Part shown: positions 1 to 10,211 of the stretch, one piece after another | Layout: every line of letters starts with the position of its first letter | Numbering within the stretch: the first letter of the stretch is position 1 | Source: Capsicum annuum | Taxonomy: Eukaryota; Streptophyta; Magnoliopsida; Solanales; Solanaceae | Direction: 5' to 3' | Assembly (NCBI RefSeq): GCF_002878395.1 | Contig: NC_061121.1 | Location: 132,908,126 to 132,972,125 of the forward strand | DNA length: 64,000 bases | Made by a program: the position numbers and the translations under genes | The notes under the pieces: generated by a model | The model's input: only the letters and a program-made list of their open reading frames with translations | What the model was told of the DNA's origin: nothing | Databases searched by the model: none

Positions 1-133
1 GACCAGCTGGGAAAAGGTTCCAGAACTTGACAAGAATAGAATGTTTGAAGAATTTAAGATAAGAATTTAACTTATCGACTACTTATTAACACTTTGTTAG
101 AATAAAAGATTGAATATTATATTTTTTTTGTAG

Positions 134-1238
134 AAATTTTACTGGTGGGATGATGTAAATACATTTCTTATAAAGAATAACTTTTTCATAAGATGTAGAG
201 CCAGATTTAACGATCTCTTGGATTATGCTCAAAAGAAATTGGTAAAACCTAAGTGGATTCCTGAAGCCGCATGGCAACTGTACCTTCACCATTGGAGTAG
301 CGCAGATTACCAATTGTTGAGTAAAAAAAGAAAGAAAGCTCGGGCATCATCCAAGGGTGGCTCCCTACATACTGCAGGTGCTAGAAGTACTCTTGCTGTG
401 AAGGAAAAAATGGTATGTAACTTTTACAGTTTTAATTTTTTATTTAAATTTTTTTATTATTTGAACATTGATAATTTTTTCATATGCAGGAAAAAGAAAA
501 GGGTAGGGAAATACTAACTAATGAGATATTCGAGCAAACTCATCTGAAAAAAAAAATCGGACTGATGAAGATGTCTAGGTTGAAGCTCGTGCAAAAGCTT
601 TCCACATAAGAAACAAATTTTGAATTTATAAATATTTTTCTCAAAGTTGATATTATTCAATTAGAACTACTTTAATATTTTTTTTCTTTTAGTATTAACT
701 TTACTTTGAATATAGGATGAATATATGCGGCTTGTTGGTGAGTATCGTAGTAGTCAGCCTCCTGAAAGTCAGGGTGACCCAATACCATAGCATGTATAGA
801 AGGAGTTATGGACAAAACCTGCGGGTCCTGCAAATGGAGACCATTTCTATGGATACCACATAAAATTTTTTGGCGATAATATTAGGTGTTCGTCCGGTGC
901 TGCATACTCTAGCTCTTCAGTTGATAGAGAAACCATTAAAGACTATACAATATGGTTTCTCAACTCACTGAAGAGCTTGCTGAATAGAGAAAGAGACACA
1001 AAAAGGCACTGAAGAGCTTGCTGAATAGAGAGAGAGACAAAAAAAGGTGGAGAAGATGATAGAATCACAATTTAAGAAGCTGCAGCAGCAGTTAAGCTCT
1101 TTCATTCAGACTACAGGGGTTATTCCTCCGTGTTCTGGTGATGCAGTTCGGGCTGCAAAGGGTCCAGGCCCCCTAGATGATTTTAGCACGGATGATGATA
1201 TGGAAGACAAGGACGAATTCGATGATGATGACTTTTAG
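134..1238 (+). pseudogene. CACTA accessory protein (transposase_24-like), broken
   Basis: Exon-like blocks at about 134-410, 490-604 and 716-1238 are separated by GT-AG-like introns (411-489 ends in ATGCAG). The first block encodes a WWDD-containing segment with KPKWIPEAAWQLYLHHW and a basic KKRKKARASSKGG tract, as in plant Ptta/En/Spm family proteins. The second continues with EIFEQTHLKKK but has a frameshift in a run of A and an in-frame TAG at 576-578. The third starts DEYMRLVGEYRSSQPPES and has TAG codons at 788-790 and 797-799. The end is a 63-residue stretch with QFKKLQQQL and an acidic DDDMEDKDEFDDDDF tail. No complete reading frame remains, so this copy is not functional. The N-terminus lies left of the window. 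Confidence 0.72.
966..1047 (+). repeat. 41-bp tandem duplication in the CACTA pseudogene
   Basis: Two near-identical units (966-1006 and 1007-1047), each beginning CACTGAAGAGCTTGCTG and ending in a purine-rich GAGAC-A stretch. The repeat lies in the last block of the broken CACTA gene and lengthens its glutamine/lysine-rich region. Confidence 0.85.
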
Positions 1239-1487
1239 TTTTACGATATTTGTATGTATTGTACTTTGAATTTAGACATTTTGTTGTTTGAAACTATTGT
1301 TGTAATATTTTCATTCTCACTTTTATTGGACATTTTGTATGTGTTGTACACTTTAGAAAATATTTACATTTGGTTTTTGGTTGTTATTGTTGTTGTATTT
1401 GATTTGATACTGTTGTATTGCATTGTTGTTGTTGCAGGCTATATTTAGGTTTTGATTTTTATTTTTTAAAGAAAATCCCAGAAAAAC

Positions 1488-1860
1488 TGACCACAAGTGG
1501 TCGATATTTATTTTTTTTCAAAAAACCAACCACTAGTGGTTGGTTTTATATTAAATTAATTAATTAATTTAATATGAACTGACCACTTGTGGTCGATTTT
1601 TTAATAAATTAATTAATTAATTTAATAAAAAACTGATCACAAATGGTTGGTTTTCTTTCTAAAATTATTTTTTCCAATTTTAATAAAATAATAATGAATT
1701 TTAAAAATATATATATAATTTTAAAAAAACCAACCACTTGTGGTCGATTTTTAAAAACCTACCACTACTTTACCGACCATAAAATTTGATTGGTTTTGTG
1801 GTCGGTTTTTGGGGAAAACCAACCACATGTGGTCGATTTTTGTGGGTGGTTTTCTCCTTT
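1488..1860. repeat. CACTA subterminal repeats (palindromic ACCAC/GTGGT units)
   Basis: At least six short inverted units occur here: GACCACAAGTGGTCGAT, AACCAACCACTAGTGGTTGG, GACCACTTGTGGTCGAT and variants, and ACCACATGTGGTCGAT next to the terminus. They are separated by AT-rich linkers with runs of TTAAT. In CACTA elements such repeats are the transposase binding sites next to the terminal inverted repeat. The units are seen directly; the binding role is known for the family and inferred here. Confidence 0.82.
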
Positions 1861-1872
1861 TTTTTAGTAGTG

Positions 1873-2399
1873 TTGAGGAAATAGTGGGGGACGTGAAAGA
1901 GGTTGAGGTAAAAAGAGGATTGCGTGGGTAGTTTATTAGAATAAGGTTTCTTTTTTAAAAAAAGAATTATATAAAAAAATAATGAAAAAAATATTAATTA
2001 ATTAATTTTTATACTTAAAAAAATATAAGAAAAACTTATAACTAGCCTAAAATAAAGATAATTAAAAGAATATTAATATTACTAGCTCATTTATTAAAAT
2101 CCAAAATAAAAGAAAAACATATTTTTGAATTTTTTATTATTATTTGAAAAATAAAAATAAAATAAAACATATCCTAAAATGTAACTCTATTTTTAAAGAA
2201 AATCTTTTTTCACATAAAACCTACTAAAAATGAAAAATAAAAGCTGACAAAAACACTAGACAAAAATAAATTTTTGATGCTAAAAATAGGTAAAATTTAC
2301 GGGAGCATCAAAAATTACGTGTCTACAATTATATGTAGTTAAAGATGCAAAATATGCCTTCGTAAGCCATCATATGAACCAGACCTAGATGATTTAAGA
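1873..2399. other. AT-rich intergenic stretch, no gene seen
   Basis: About 0.5 kb between the CACTA end and the L1 LINE. It is very AT-rich, with poly-A and poly-T tracts and short inverted AT words. No reading frame or known element was recognised. Confidence 0.5.
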
Positions 2400-2426
2400 A
2401 AGAATTTACCATCTCAGTGTGGTATC

Positions 2427-2518
2427 AAAGGTGATTGCATGATTGGCTTGTTGAGGTATAGGCACATATCACCACAAAGGTGATTGCATGATTGGCTTAT
2501 TAAGGTATAGGCACATAT
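2427..2518 (+). repeat. 49-bp tandem duplication in the LINE 5' region
   Basis: The segment AAAGGTGATTGCATGATTGG plus downstream GAGGTATAGGCACATAT occurs at 2427 and again at 2476. It duplicates part of the ORF1 region ahead of the first methionine of the preserved ORF1 frame. Confidence 0.85.
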
Positions 2519-2607
2519 TGATAAGGTGTGCCTTGGTCTAATATTTCATTAACGTTCTATCTAAGAATGTTTATTACATAAAAAATAAGCATCGAGTAGC
2601 TTTTCCA

Positions 2608-3003
2608 ATGAAACCACTCATTTATGATCCAAGTTTTAGAGTTGATTCTGAGACTACACGGGCAGTAACTTGGATCTCTTTTCCCAATCTCCTACCTACT
2701 TATTTTGTCAAGGAATCTTTGTTTTCTTTGGCGTTAGCTATTGGAAAATCCCTCCACTTGTACATGGCTACAATCAAGAATACCATGTCTAATTGTTCAT
2801 GGGTGAAGGTACAAATTGACTGTGCTATAGAACTACCCAAATTTGTATGTATGGTTGTAGTAGATGTAATCGTTGGAGCAAAACGTACAACTAATATAAG
2901 GATACAATATGATGCCTTGCCAAAATATTGCAAAGAATGTTGGTTACAAGGTCATAATAAAGTTGGATTCAGGAAATTAAATCCTAATCTGAGTAATTAT
3001 TAA
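2608..3003 (+). pseudogene. L1 LINE ORF1 remnant (DUF4283 and zinc knuckle)
   Basis: A 131-residue frame matching the C-terminal half of plant LINE ORF1 proteins. It has the RAVTWISFPNLLPTYFVKES segment of the DUF4283-like domain, then a CCHC-type knuckle region YCKECWLQGHN near residues 108-118. The final cysteine expected after GHN is missing (the frame reads KVGFRK), so the zinc site is probably dead. In related elements this protein binds the element RNA. The part upstream is out of frame and partly duplicated, so the methionine used here is not the original start. Confidence 0.65.
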
Positions 3004-4329
3004 AAATATGGAGAAAGAAATAAGGATAAAGAAGTGTAGGAAGGTGTTATTAAGGTTGGTACTAAGGCGCATGCTTTTCGTCCAAGAATATTGTCTAGTG
3101 GAAAAGTAGTAGGAAATCCAAACGAATGGTCCATTATGGAAAATAAAAGATCTACAAAAGATATGAAAATAATTAGTACAGGAATTGCAGTCCAATAAAG
3201 GTAATTGCAAATAAAATAAAATGGGATCAACAAAGGAATAAATAGCTAACAAAAGAAGGCATGAGCACTTTCAACATGCTTGATGCATTACAAAAATAGA
3301 TAAATTAGGTAGAAGGAATTCATACTCTTTCTCACCTACAGCACGATTGTCATGCTAACAAAGGTACTCATCATAATAGCAACATAAAAAGTTAGGGACA
3401 AAAAGCTTGTCATGATAGTCCTAAGTGCGGGATAGAGTAGAGAGAGAAAGCTAGAAGAACAAAAAGAGCAAGACTTCATGGAGAAATTGCAAAAAGACAT
3501 TATTTATATTTGTAAAGAAGGCAGTAACACCTTGAAGGTTTACGAAAAAGAGAATAATTGTTACAGCATACAGCAGTAGAAGAGGAGTGAGGAGCCAGTA
3601 CAGGTTATTTAAAAAGTTAAAGAAGAAGAGAATACCGACAAATTTGTTCAACTGCTAAATCTGCAGATAACACAATAGCAAGTAATTGATTGTAATAAAT
3701 TAGGAAGGGGAAGCACACTAGGAATGGAACTTACTGATCCTAGATATCAAAGGCTTTAACAAAATCTTAATATCATCAGCTATTACGGGTAGATATTCTT
3801 ATCACTGATCAAGTAATAGAGTATGCAGCAATTCCATAATTAAATTACACAAGAAAGCTAGGAATAGTGAGTAGTGGAAATTATGAGACTGAATGTTGAT
3901 ATAAAAGTAACCATCACCAGCCAAAGCCCTTTATGACCTGGTTTCATACAATATGAATGATATAAATATAATTGGTAATATTAATGTTGATAGAAAGAAA
4001 GAAGAGAAAACAGTTAAAGAGTAGGAGGAAAATTAAAATTAAAGAAATGTTGAACAGGTGTTTAAAGATAAAGGTTTGTCTTTATTAACATATTCAAAAG
4101 GAAGAAAAGTTAAGCAGAAGACTGATAGTAGTAAACCTACTAAGGTATTGCCTGTGGGAGGGGTGAAAGCTGTTCCAAATGAGTTTTAAAGTTGTATTCT
4201 GAAATATAAGATTTGTGAGAACTTATCATGCTTTCCACGAGGTTCAATTATTACATACACACCATACGTTTTTCTATATTACATTGATGGAACCTTTTCA
4301 AGAGCCAGGTCAAATTCAGAGGTATTTGC

Positions 4330-7300
4330 TAATGCCAATCAAAATGGGATAATCTAGATTTTTGTACTAAATAATATTCGTGTGTCTCTTGTTGCAGACT
4401 CTAGTAACTAGGTGACTACATAATTAAGTTTTCTGAAAGAGAGAAGACTTATTATTACTATTTTGTATGCAAAATATAATACTTCTAAAATATGTAAACT
4501 GGAAATGATATGCATTGTCTGAGTCATGATATGAATTTGCCTTGGGTGATAGAAGGGGACTTTAATGTTATTTCAAATAGGGGGAGAGAAAATTAATGGT
4601 CTTCTTGTGTATCCATAAGGGTAAGAAGACTTTGATTTCTGTGTAAATTAATTTAAATTATTTGATATCAGATTTAAGAGAGTCCATTTTACATAGTGGA
4701 ATAGGAGAGTTGTTAAGGACTGTATTTTTAAGAGGCTTGACATGAATTAATGAACCAAATCTGGTTAGGTATGTTTGTGAATATAGAGGTGGAGCATCTA
4801 GCCAAAACAGGCTCAAATATACACCAATGTTGAGAACTTGTGGGGTAAATACTACTTCAATTACCAAGCCTTTTAAATTTTTAAAGTTTTGGACAGAATC
4901 TTCTGATTTTAAAGACATGGTAAGGGAGAGTTGGAGGGTAAATGTAACAATGAGGTCTTTATTAGTATAAAGCATAAAATAAAGAATACTAAACTTGCTC
5001 TATCAAAATGGAGTAGAGAGAGGTTTGTGGACATATTCAATAAATTAAAGATATAGTGAGAATCAAAGAATACTTGCTTGAAGAAAATTCATCTGCAGAA
5101 AATAGGATGATGCTTCAATATGTACATGTTGATTTAAAGAAATACTTGCACTATGAGAAGGAATACTAGAGATAAAAAGCATGTATCAAATGGTTTAATA
5201 AGGGAGATAGAAATACTATGTTTTTCATAACTTGATTAATGAGAGAAGAAAAAGGTTAAATATCAATAGAATTAATAAAGGTGATGTAGAATGGGCAGTG
5301 GGTCAGGAGGAAGTAGTAGCTGAAGATTGATTATTGTATCATAATAAGTTTGCTGCTGAAACTGATTCTAATGTAGAGTTGTCACTTTTCAATAATATTT
5401 CTACTTGCATTTCCACAAAAGATAATCAGATACTAAATGAGATGCCAATAAATGAAGAGATCAAAAAAGTACTGTTTAAATTAAATAGTGAAAGTTCTAG
5501 AGTTCCTAATGGTTGTACTGGCCATTTCTATCTGCTATGTTGGATACAGTTGGTGTTAACATTATTAAGGTGTTAAATAAGTACTTTAAGGGGTTACTCT
5601 TCAAAAATCAATTATTCAGACTAATTTGGTCTTGTTGACTAAAAGAGAAAATGTACAAATTTCTCTGATTTAAGACCAATTAGTTTAAGTAGTTTTTTGA
5701 ACAAAGTAATTTCCAGGGTGATTAGTAACAGGATAGATATGTTACTTCCCAAAATTATGTCATAGAACTAGTAAAGTCTTATAAAGGATAAAAGCATTAT
5801 CAAAAATATTCTTTTAGTACAAGAGATTATTGGAGACATCAGAAGAAGGGGAAAACCTACAAATATATTAGTGAGCTATACGACCAAGGCATATGATAGG
5901 GTGTATTGGAGATTTCTAGGGAAGGTTCTTTAAAAAATGGGTTTTAATAATCTCCTGATTAACAAGATTTGGAAATTAATGGCTAATAATTGATATTATG
6001 TTCTCATCAATGGTTAGGCTAATGGTTTCTCCTTTATCTCCTGCTTCATTTTTATATTTCTACTGAGGTACTCTCTAGAGCCTTAAATGAGTTATTTTTG
6101 GACAAGGATTTTAAGGGCTATGAAATGTCTAAATGGAGTGATCATATCAACCATTTAGCGTATATTGATGATACTATCATATTTTATTCTGTTGAGAAGA
6201 AAACTCTTTATTTAGTGATAAACATATTGAAGGAGTATGAAAATTAGCCCTGGAAAAAAATTAATAAGGATAAAAGTTTCTTTTTTTATGTTTCCCAAGA
6301 CTACAAGATTGATTGTTCAAGATATTGAGAAAGTTACTATTTTTAGTATAGGAACAATCCCTTTAATATATCTTGGATGTCTAATTGGACATGCTAGGAA
6401 AAGGAAAACGAACTTTACTGAATTAGTAAAGAAGGTGCAGAATAAACTTCAAGCATGGAAAGGTACGTTTTTTGTCTTTTGGTGGTAAATATATTTTTAT
6501 TAACAGTATGTTGCAAAGCATTCCAGATTACTTATTGTCTATTATTATACCTCCCAAGTGTGTCCTTTATGATTTACATAGATCTTTTGCAAGGTTTTTA
6601 TAGAATTTTAAGGAGGAAAAGAGGAATAAATATTGGGTACCAAGGGTTGATGTATGTTGTTAAAATAATAAAGGTGGGTTAGGCTTTAGACCCTTATTTC
6701 CTATTTTTAAAGCTCTGTTTTCTAAATTGTGGTAGAACTTCACAACCAAAAAGTCTTTATGGGCTAATTTCATGTGTACTAAGTATTGTAAAAGGTCTAG
6801 AGCTCAAACTGTTAAATGGAAAGGGAGTTCACAGACTTGGATGTATATGCTTGAAGTAAGAGATTAATTTGATCAAGACATTATGTGCTTTCTATTAATC
6901 ATATAATGCAGGGTGGTATGGAGGATGTTAAGTTATTAATGCTTGAGGATGGATGGAATGCACCACTATTGAACCAAATGATGACAGAAAAAGTAGTGAT
7001 GCATGTTCTTTACAAAATCATGGTGGAACGAGATGCAGAAGGTTGTGATAAACCATGGTGGAGACTCATTACGAGTGGAAAATTCATTGTTTGAAGTTCT
7101 TGGAATATAGTGAGAGAAGAAAGAGACAAGTAGAAATTTTTAAATCACATATGAATAAAGTGGTTGCCATTTAAAATCACCCTTTTTATCAAAAATATGT
7201 AAAAAAGGAATTCTTACAGGAGAGGTATTAGCGAAGATGACGGTGGTGGAGAATATGAATTGTAGTAGCTAAATTTCAACAATTTTTGAAACTTTTGAAC

Positions 7301-8160
7301 ACTTATTTTGTGTGTTTATGTACTAAAATAGTGTATCACAATTTGGCTGCAGTAGCTAAGGTTTAAGGACCACTCATCCAATTGAAAAATAACATAATTA
7401 AATGGTGGCGAGTTGATTGTGCTCTTAAATTGAATCCCATTTCCAAAGTCATTCCTACTATGGTGATTTAGCATACATAGAAGAGAAAAAATATGATATA
7501 TCATAGAGGTAAGATATTTGTAAAGTGTTTGATGGTTGGATTAATAGAAATATTTATTTATTTATTGTTACCACTTATCCTTGTCTAATGAACATCCCTA
7601 AAAGTTGGCCTTTGATTGTCAAATACTTAGAGAAGTATACTCCTTTGTTAGTTACAAAGGTGGTTAGATGGAATACACCTAGTAGGGAAGGATTCAAATG
7701 CAATTTGGATTGCTCATGTAAATGCACTATTGGCGCTATATGCAGTGCCTTTAGTGTGAGGAATGACATAGGAGATTTTATTTATATGGAATTAAGACTG
7801 ACAGGGGAAGGGACAGTAATTTGGATGGCTCATGTAAATACAATTTGGATGGCTCATATAATTGCAATATAGCAATAAAAAATGGATTGGAATACTGTGT
7901 AGCAAACAATTTATCACCTCTTGTGTTTGAAACTGATTCAGTCTCTCTTAAGAAAGTGTTATACAGGGTTTGGGAAATCCTTTGGAACATTTCTATGAAG
8001 GTCCTATTTGGTAGAGGTTGCATATGTCCTAAGAGAAGAGAATAAGGTCACAAATTACTTTACTAACTTTATTTTTTCTTTTGCGGGTACAATATATATT
8101 TAGTTTACCAATATTCTTTAGGTACCAAATGATGTAGGAGTAATAATAAACAAGGAGAAT
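4330..8160 (+). pseudogene. L1 LINE ORF2 remnant (endonuclease, reverse transcriptase, RNase H)
   Basis: This is read across frameshifts. The endonuclease is marked by LPWVIEGDFNVISNR near 4538-4582. The start of reverse transcriptase is marked by a GPDG-like motif (SSRVPNGCTGHFY, near 5493-5532) and by DLRPISLSSFLNKVISRVIS near 5669-5728. A KAYDRVYWRF block lies near 5885-5915. The catalytic box reads AYIDDTIIF near 6158-6184, with isoleucine where plant L1 copies have alanine. A WWRLITSGKF block near 7053-7084 fits the zinc-binding region after the reverse transcriptase. RNase H begins at FKCNLDCSCK (about 7692) and runs to about 8100. Many stops and shifts show that it is dead. Confidence 0.7.
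7821..7868 (+). repeat. 24-bp tandem copies of the RNase H start inside the same domain
   Basis: Two units, TTGGATGGCTCATGTAAATA and TTGGATGGCTCATATAATTG plus four bases each, lie side by side. Both resemble the RNase H opening at about 7703 (TTGGATTGCTCATGTAAATG). The repeats replace the middle of the RNase H domain and join back to it at IAIKNGLEYC. Confidence 0.75.
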
Positions 8161-8769
8161 AGGCATATTCCATATTTACGAACAAAAAATGCTAAAATAA
8201 GGTGTTTCAATCAGCTAAATAAGCCACATTGGTGGAAACACACAGAACGTTTGAGTCAAGCATGGAAATCAAAATGATAAAATGTTGGGATCGAGAGGAT
8301 GAGTACCATACCAGTAGTAACTGAGGGTTTACGAGGATTTCAGAAGATAGAAGCTTATAGATATGGTTAGAATCATCCCTAAATAATTGTAGTAGCTTCT
8401 GTGGAGCTCAATCTATTGAGCGGAGATAGAGTCATGATATTTGTGAGAATTTTGAGCGTCTAAAGTGATTTCTACTCGAGCATGCTTAGTTTGAACCAGA
8501 GGAAATGAATCAGAGATGCCAACTGAATATTTGACCATAGGTCAGCCAATTTCTCTGAAGATTTATCCAAATGTGATAAGGTGAAATTAAAGAGGCGAAG
8601 CTACTTTCCTATTTTCTACTTTTCTTTGATAGTGTTTTGTTGTCTTTTTAGTTTTACTTTTTTGGGTATGGTCAACTTTTGGGCCTCAACCAATTTTGTT
8701 GTCTATATAATTTTTTTTGTATGGCCTCCTAGGCCATTTCATTCTAAAAAAAAAAGTTTCCCTTTGTGT

Positions 8770-8997
8770 TAAAATCCTGCATTTTCTTTTTATCTTTGTG
8801 TATAAAAATAGATCATGCATGCATGGAACTATTTAATGCAATCATCAAGTTTACTATTTTCTTATACTAGCCATTGCAATACATGTCTCTGTGTATACAT
8901 TGGCAAAATAATATTTTCTCGACTACGAACACATAATGTAGTGATTTTATTATCTAAAAACTATTTTTGTCACTTTAGTGTTACAAATAGTTAGTTT
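8770..8997. other. short spacer between LINEs, no gene seen
   Basis: AT-rich sequence between the A run of the L1 LINE and the target duplication of the RTE LINE. Nothing was recognised in it. Confidence 0.5.
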
Positions 8998-9013
8998 AGT
9001 AACTTTATTGTTA
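8998..9013. repeat. left target-site duplication of the RTE LINE
   Basis: AGTAACTTTATTGTTA here is matched by AGTGACTTTATTGTTA at 20595-20610, 15 of 16 bases identical. The copies lie exactly where the recognisable LINE sequence starts and stops, so they are read as the two halves of one target-site duplication, now 11.6 kb apart. Confidence 0.8.
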
Positions 9014-9055
9014 ACAATAGGAGAGTTGTTCCCGTAATGAGAATCTTCTCATAAG

Positions 9056-10211
9056 AGGGAATTTCAAAGGCACATAGGGTCTTCTTCGAGGGATTATAAT
9101 GATATGCATGGACGTTTTGGGTTTAGTGTAAGGAACAAAGGAGGAGATGAGTTTTTCCATTTTTCTTGGGTTTTTGGATTGTTGGCAGTTAATTCAAACT
9201 TTTCAAAGAAAGAGATTCACTTGGTTACCTTCCGTTGTTCGGTGATTAAGACTCGAATTAACTTTTTGCTCCTTAGGAAGGGTGATAAGGGTCTTCATAA
9301 AGGCTGTACATTTTTACGTTGTGAGAATATTTTGATCCAACGTAGGCTTATAATGATGTACATAGAGATTAATAAGGATAGGAGGAGGAGATGTATGGAT
9401 GATAAGCCAAGGATTAAATAGAATATCCTGATTATATACAGTGTGCTTGACGTAGGGGAGAAGTTGATGAAAAAAAGAGCTCGGAAAAGTTGAGGTGATA
9501 TTGATAGTATATGGGATAAGACTTCTAGTTGCTTTTGAGAGATGGCTAGAGAGATATTAGTATACTGAGAGGTAGATCAGTCAAGCATTGAGGGGACTAA
9601 TGGTGAAATATAAAGGTTAAAGGAATGGTGAAGGCTAAGAAGAGAGCCTATGCAATATTGGCCGAGTGTAAGGTGAGAAAAAGAAGAAGATGAATAGGGA
9701 AGAGTACAAGATTACTAGGAAAGAGGCTAAGTTAAAGGTTACGATAGCTAAGAATACATATTTCTAAAGCTTATGCACATTGTTAAAGGGTAGAGGTTTT
9801 GATAAAAATTATGCAAGCTAACCAAGGTTTGGGAGAGGAGGGCTCGAGACCTTGACCAAGTAAAGTGTATTAAGAATACCGACGATAAATTTTTTTTTGG
9901 GAGGGCGGGTTTATTATTCAAAGGAATTGACATTCTTACTTTCATAAGTTTTTGAACAACGTAAGGGACACTAGCATTATGTTGAAATTTGGAGCACTCT
10001 GAGAGTCTTTGCGATTATGGATATTTTAGGTGAGTTAAGGTTGAAGAAGTAAAAGGTACTATTCATAGACTACATATGTGTATAGCGACTAAGTTGGATA
10101 AAATTTAATGGATTTTTGGAAGTGCACAGAGGGACAAGGATGGAGTGTTTGACTAGGTTGTTAATATTATTTTTAGGATAATGAAGATACTTGAAAATTA
10201 GAGATTGAGCA
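9056..10211 (+). pseudogene. RTE LINE endonuclease and linker (left half)
   Basis: The endonuclease is recognisable from an HIGSSS-like segment near 9071 through MHGRFGFSVRNKGGDEF, VNSNFSKKEIHLVTF and KTRINFLLLRKGDKGL (9104-9300). It continues as KDRRRRCMDDKPRIK up to 9420, where a TAG ends the longest frame. Further on, read across shifts, come the linker segments around 9660-9740 and 9830-9880 that precede the reverse transcriptase in plant RTE elements. The sequence stops at 10211, where the gypsy LTR begins. In active relatives this domain nicks the target DNA. Confidence 0.7.

Larger units (their letters stand above)
1..1872 (+). mobile_element. CACTA (En/Spm) DNA transposon, 3' part
   Basis: The last bases of this stretch read TTTTTTTAGTAGTG, the reverse complement of the CACTACTAAAAAAA terminus of CACTA transposons, and end at 1872. 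Just inside that end lies a cluster of short palindromic repeats, the usual subterminal repeats of this superfamily. Upstream is a broken gene with similarity to the plant transposase_24 (Ptta/En/Spm) family. The 5' end and the catalytic transposase lie outside the window. The 3 bp after the end (TTG, 1873-1875) would be the right target duplication, but its left partner is not visible. The terminus and repeat cluster are read directly; the family assignment rests on recognition. Confidence 0.85.
2400..8760 (+). mobile_element. L1-type LINE, decayed
   Basis: A non-LTR retrotransposon on the plus strand. Its parts occur in the expected order: an ORF1-type nucleic acid binding protein (2608-3003), an endonuclease segment (around 4540), reverse transcriptase (about 5330-6500), a zinc-binding region (about 6900-7090) and RNase H (about 7670-8150). 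It ends in a T-rich 3' untranslated part followed by an A run (8738-8753). There are no LTRs. Stop codons and frameshifts break every domain. The 5' edge is uncertain: ORF1-like sequence is already present near 2430, and no target duplication was identified. Confidence 0.78.
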
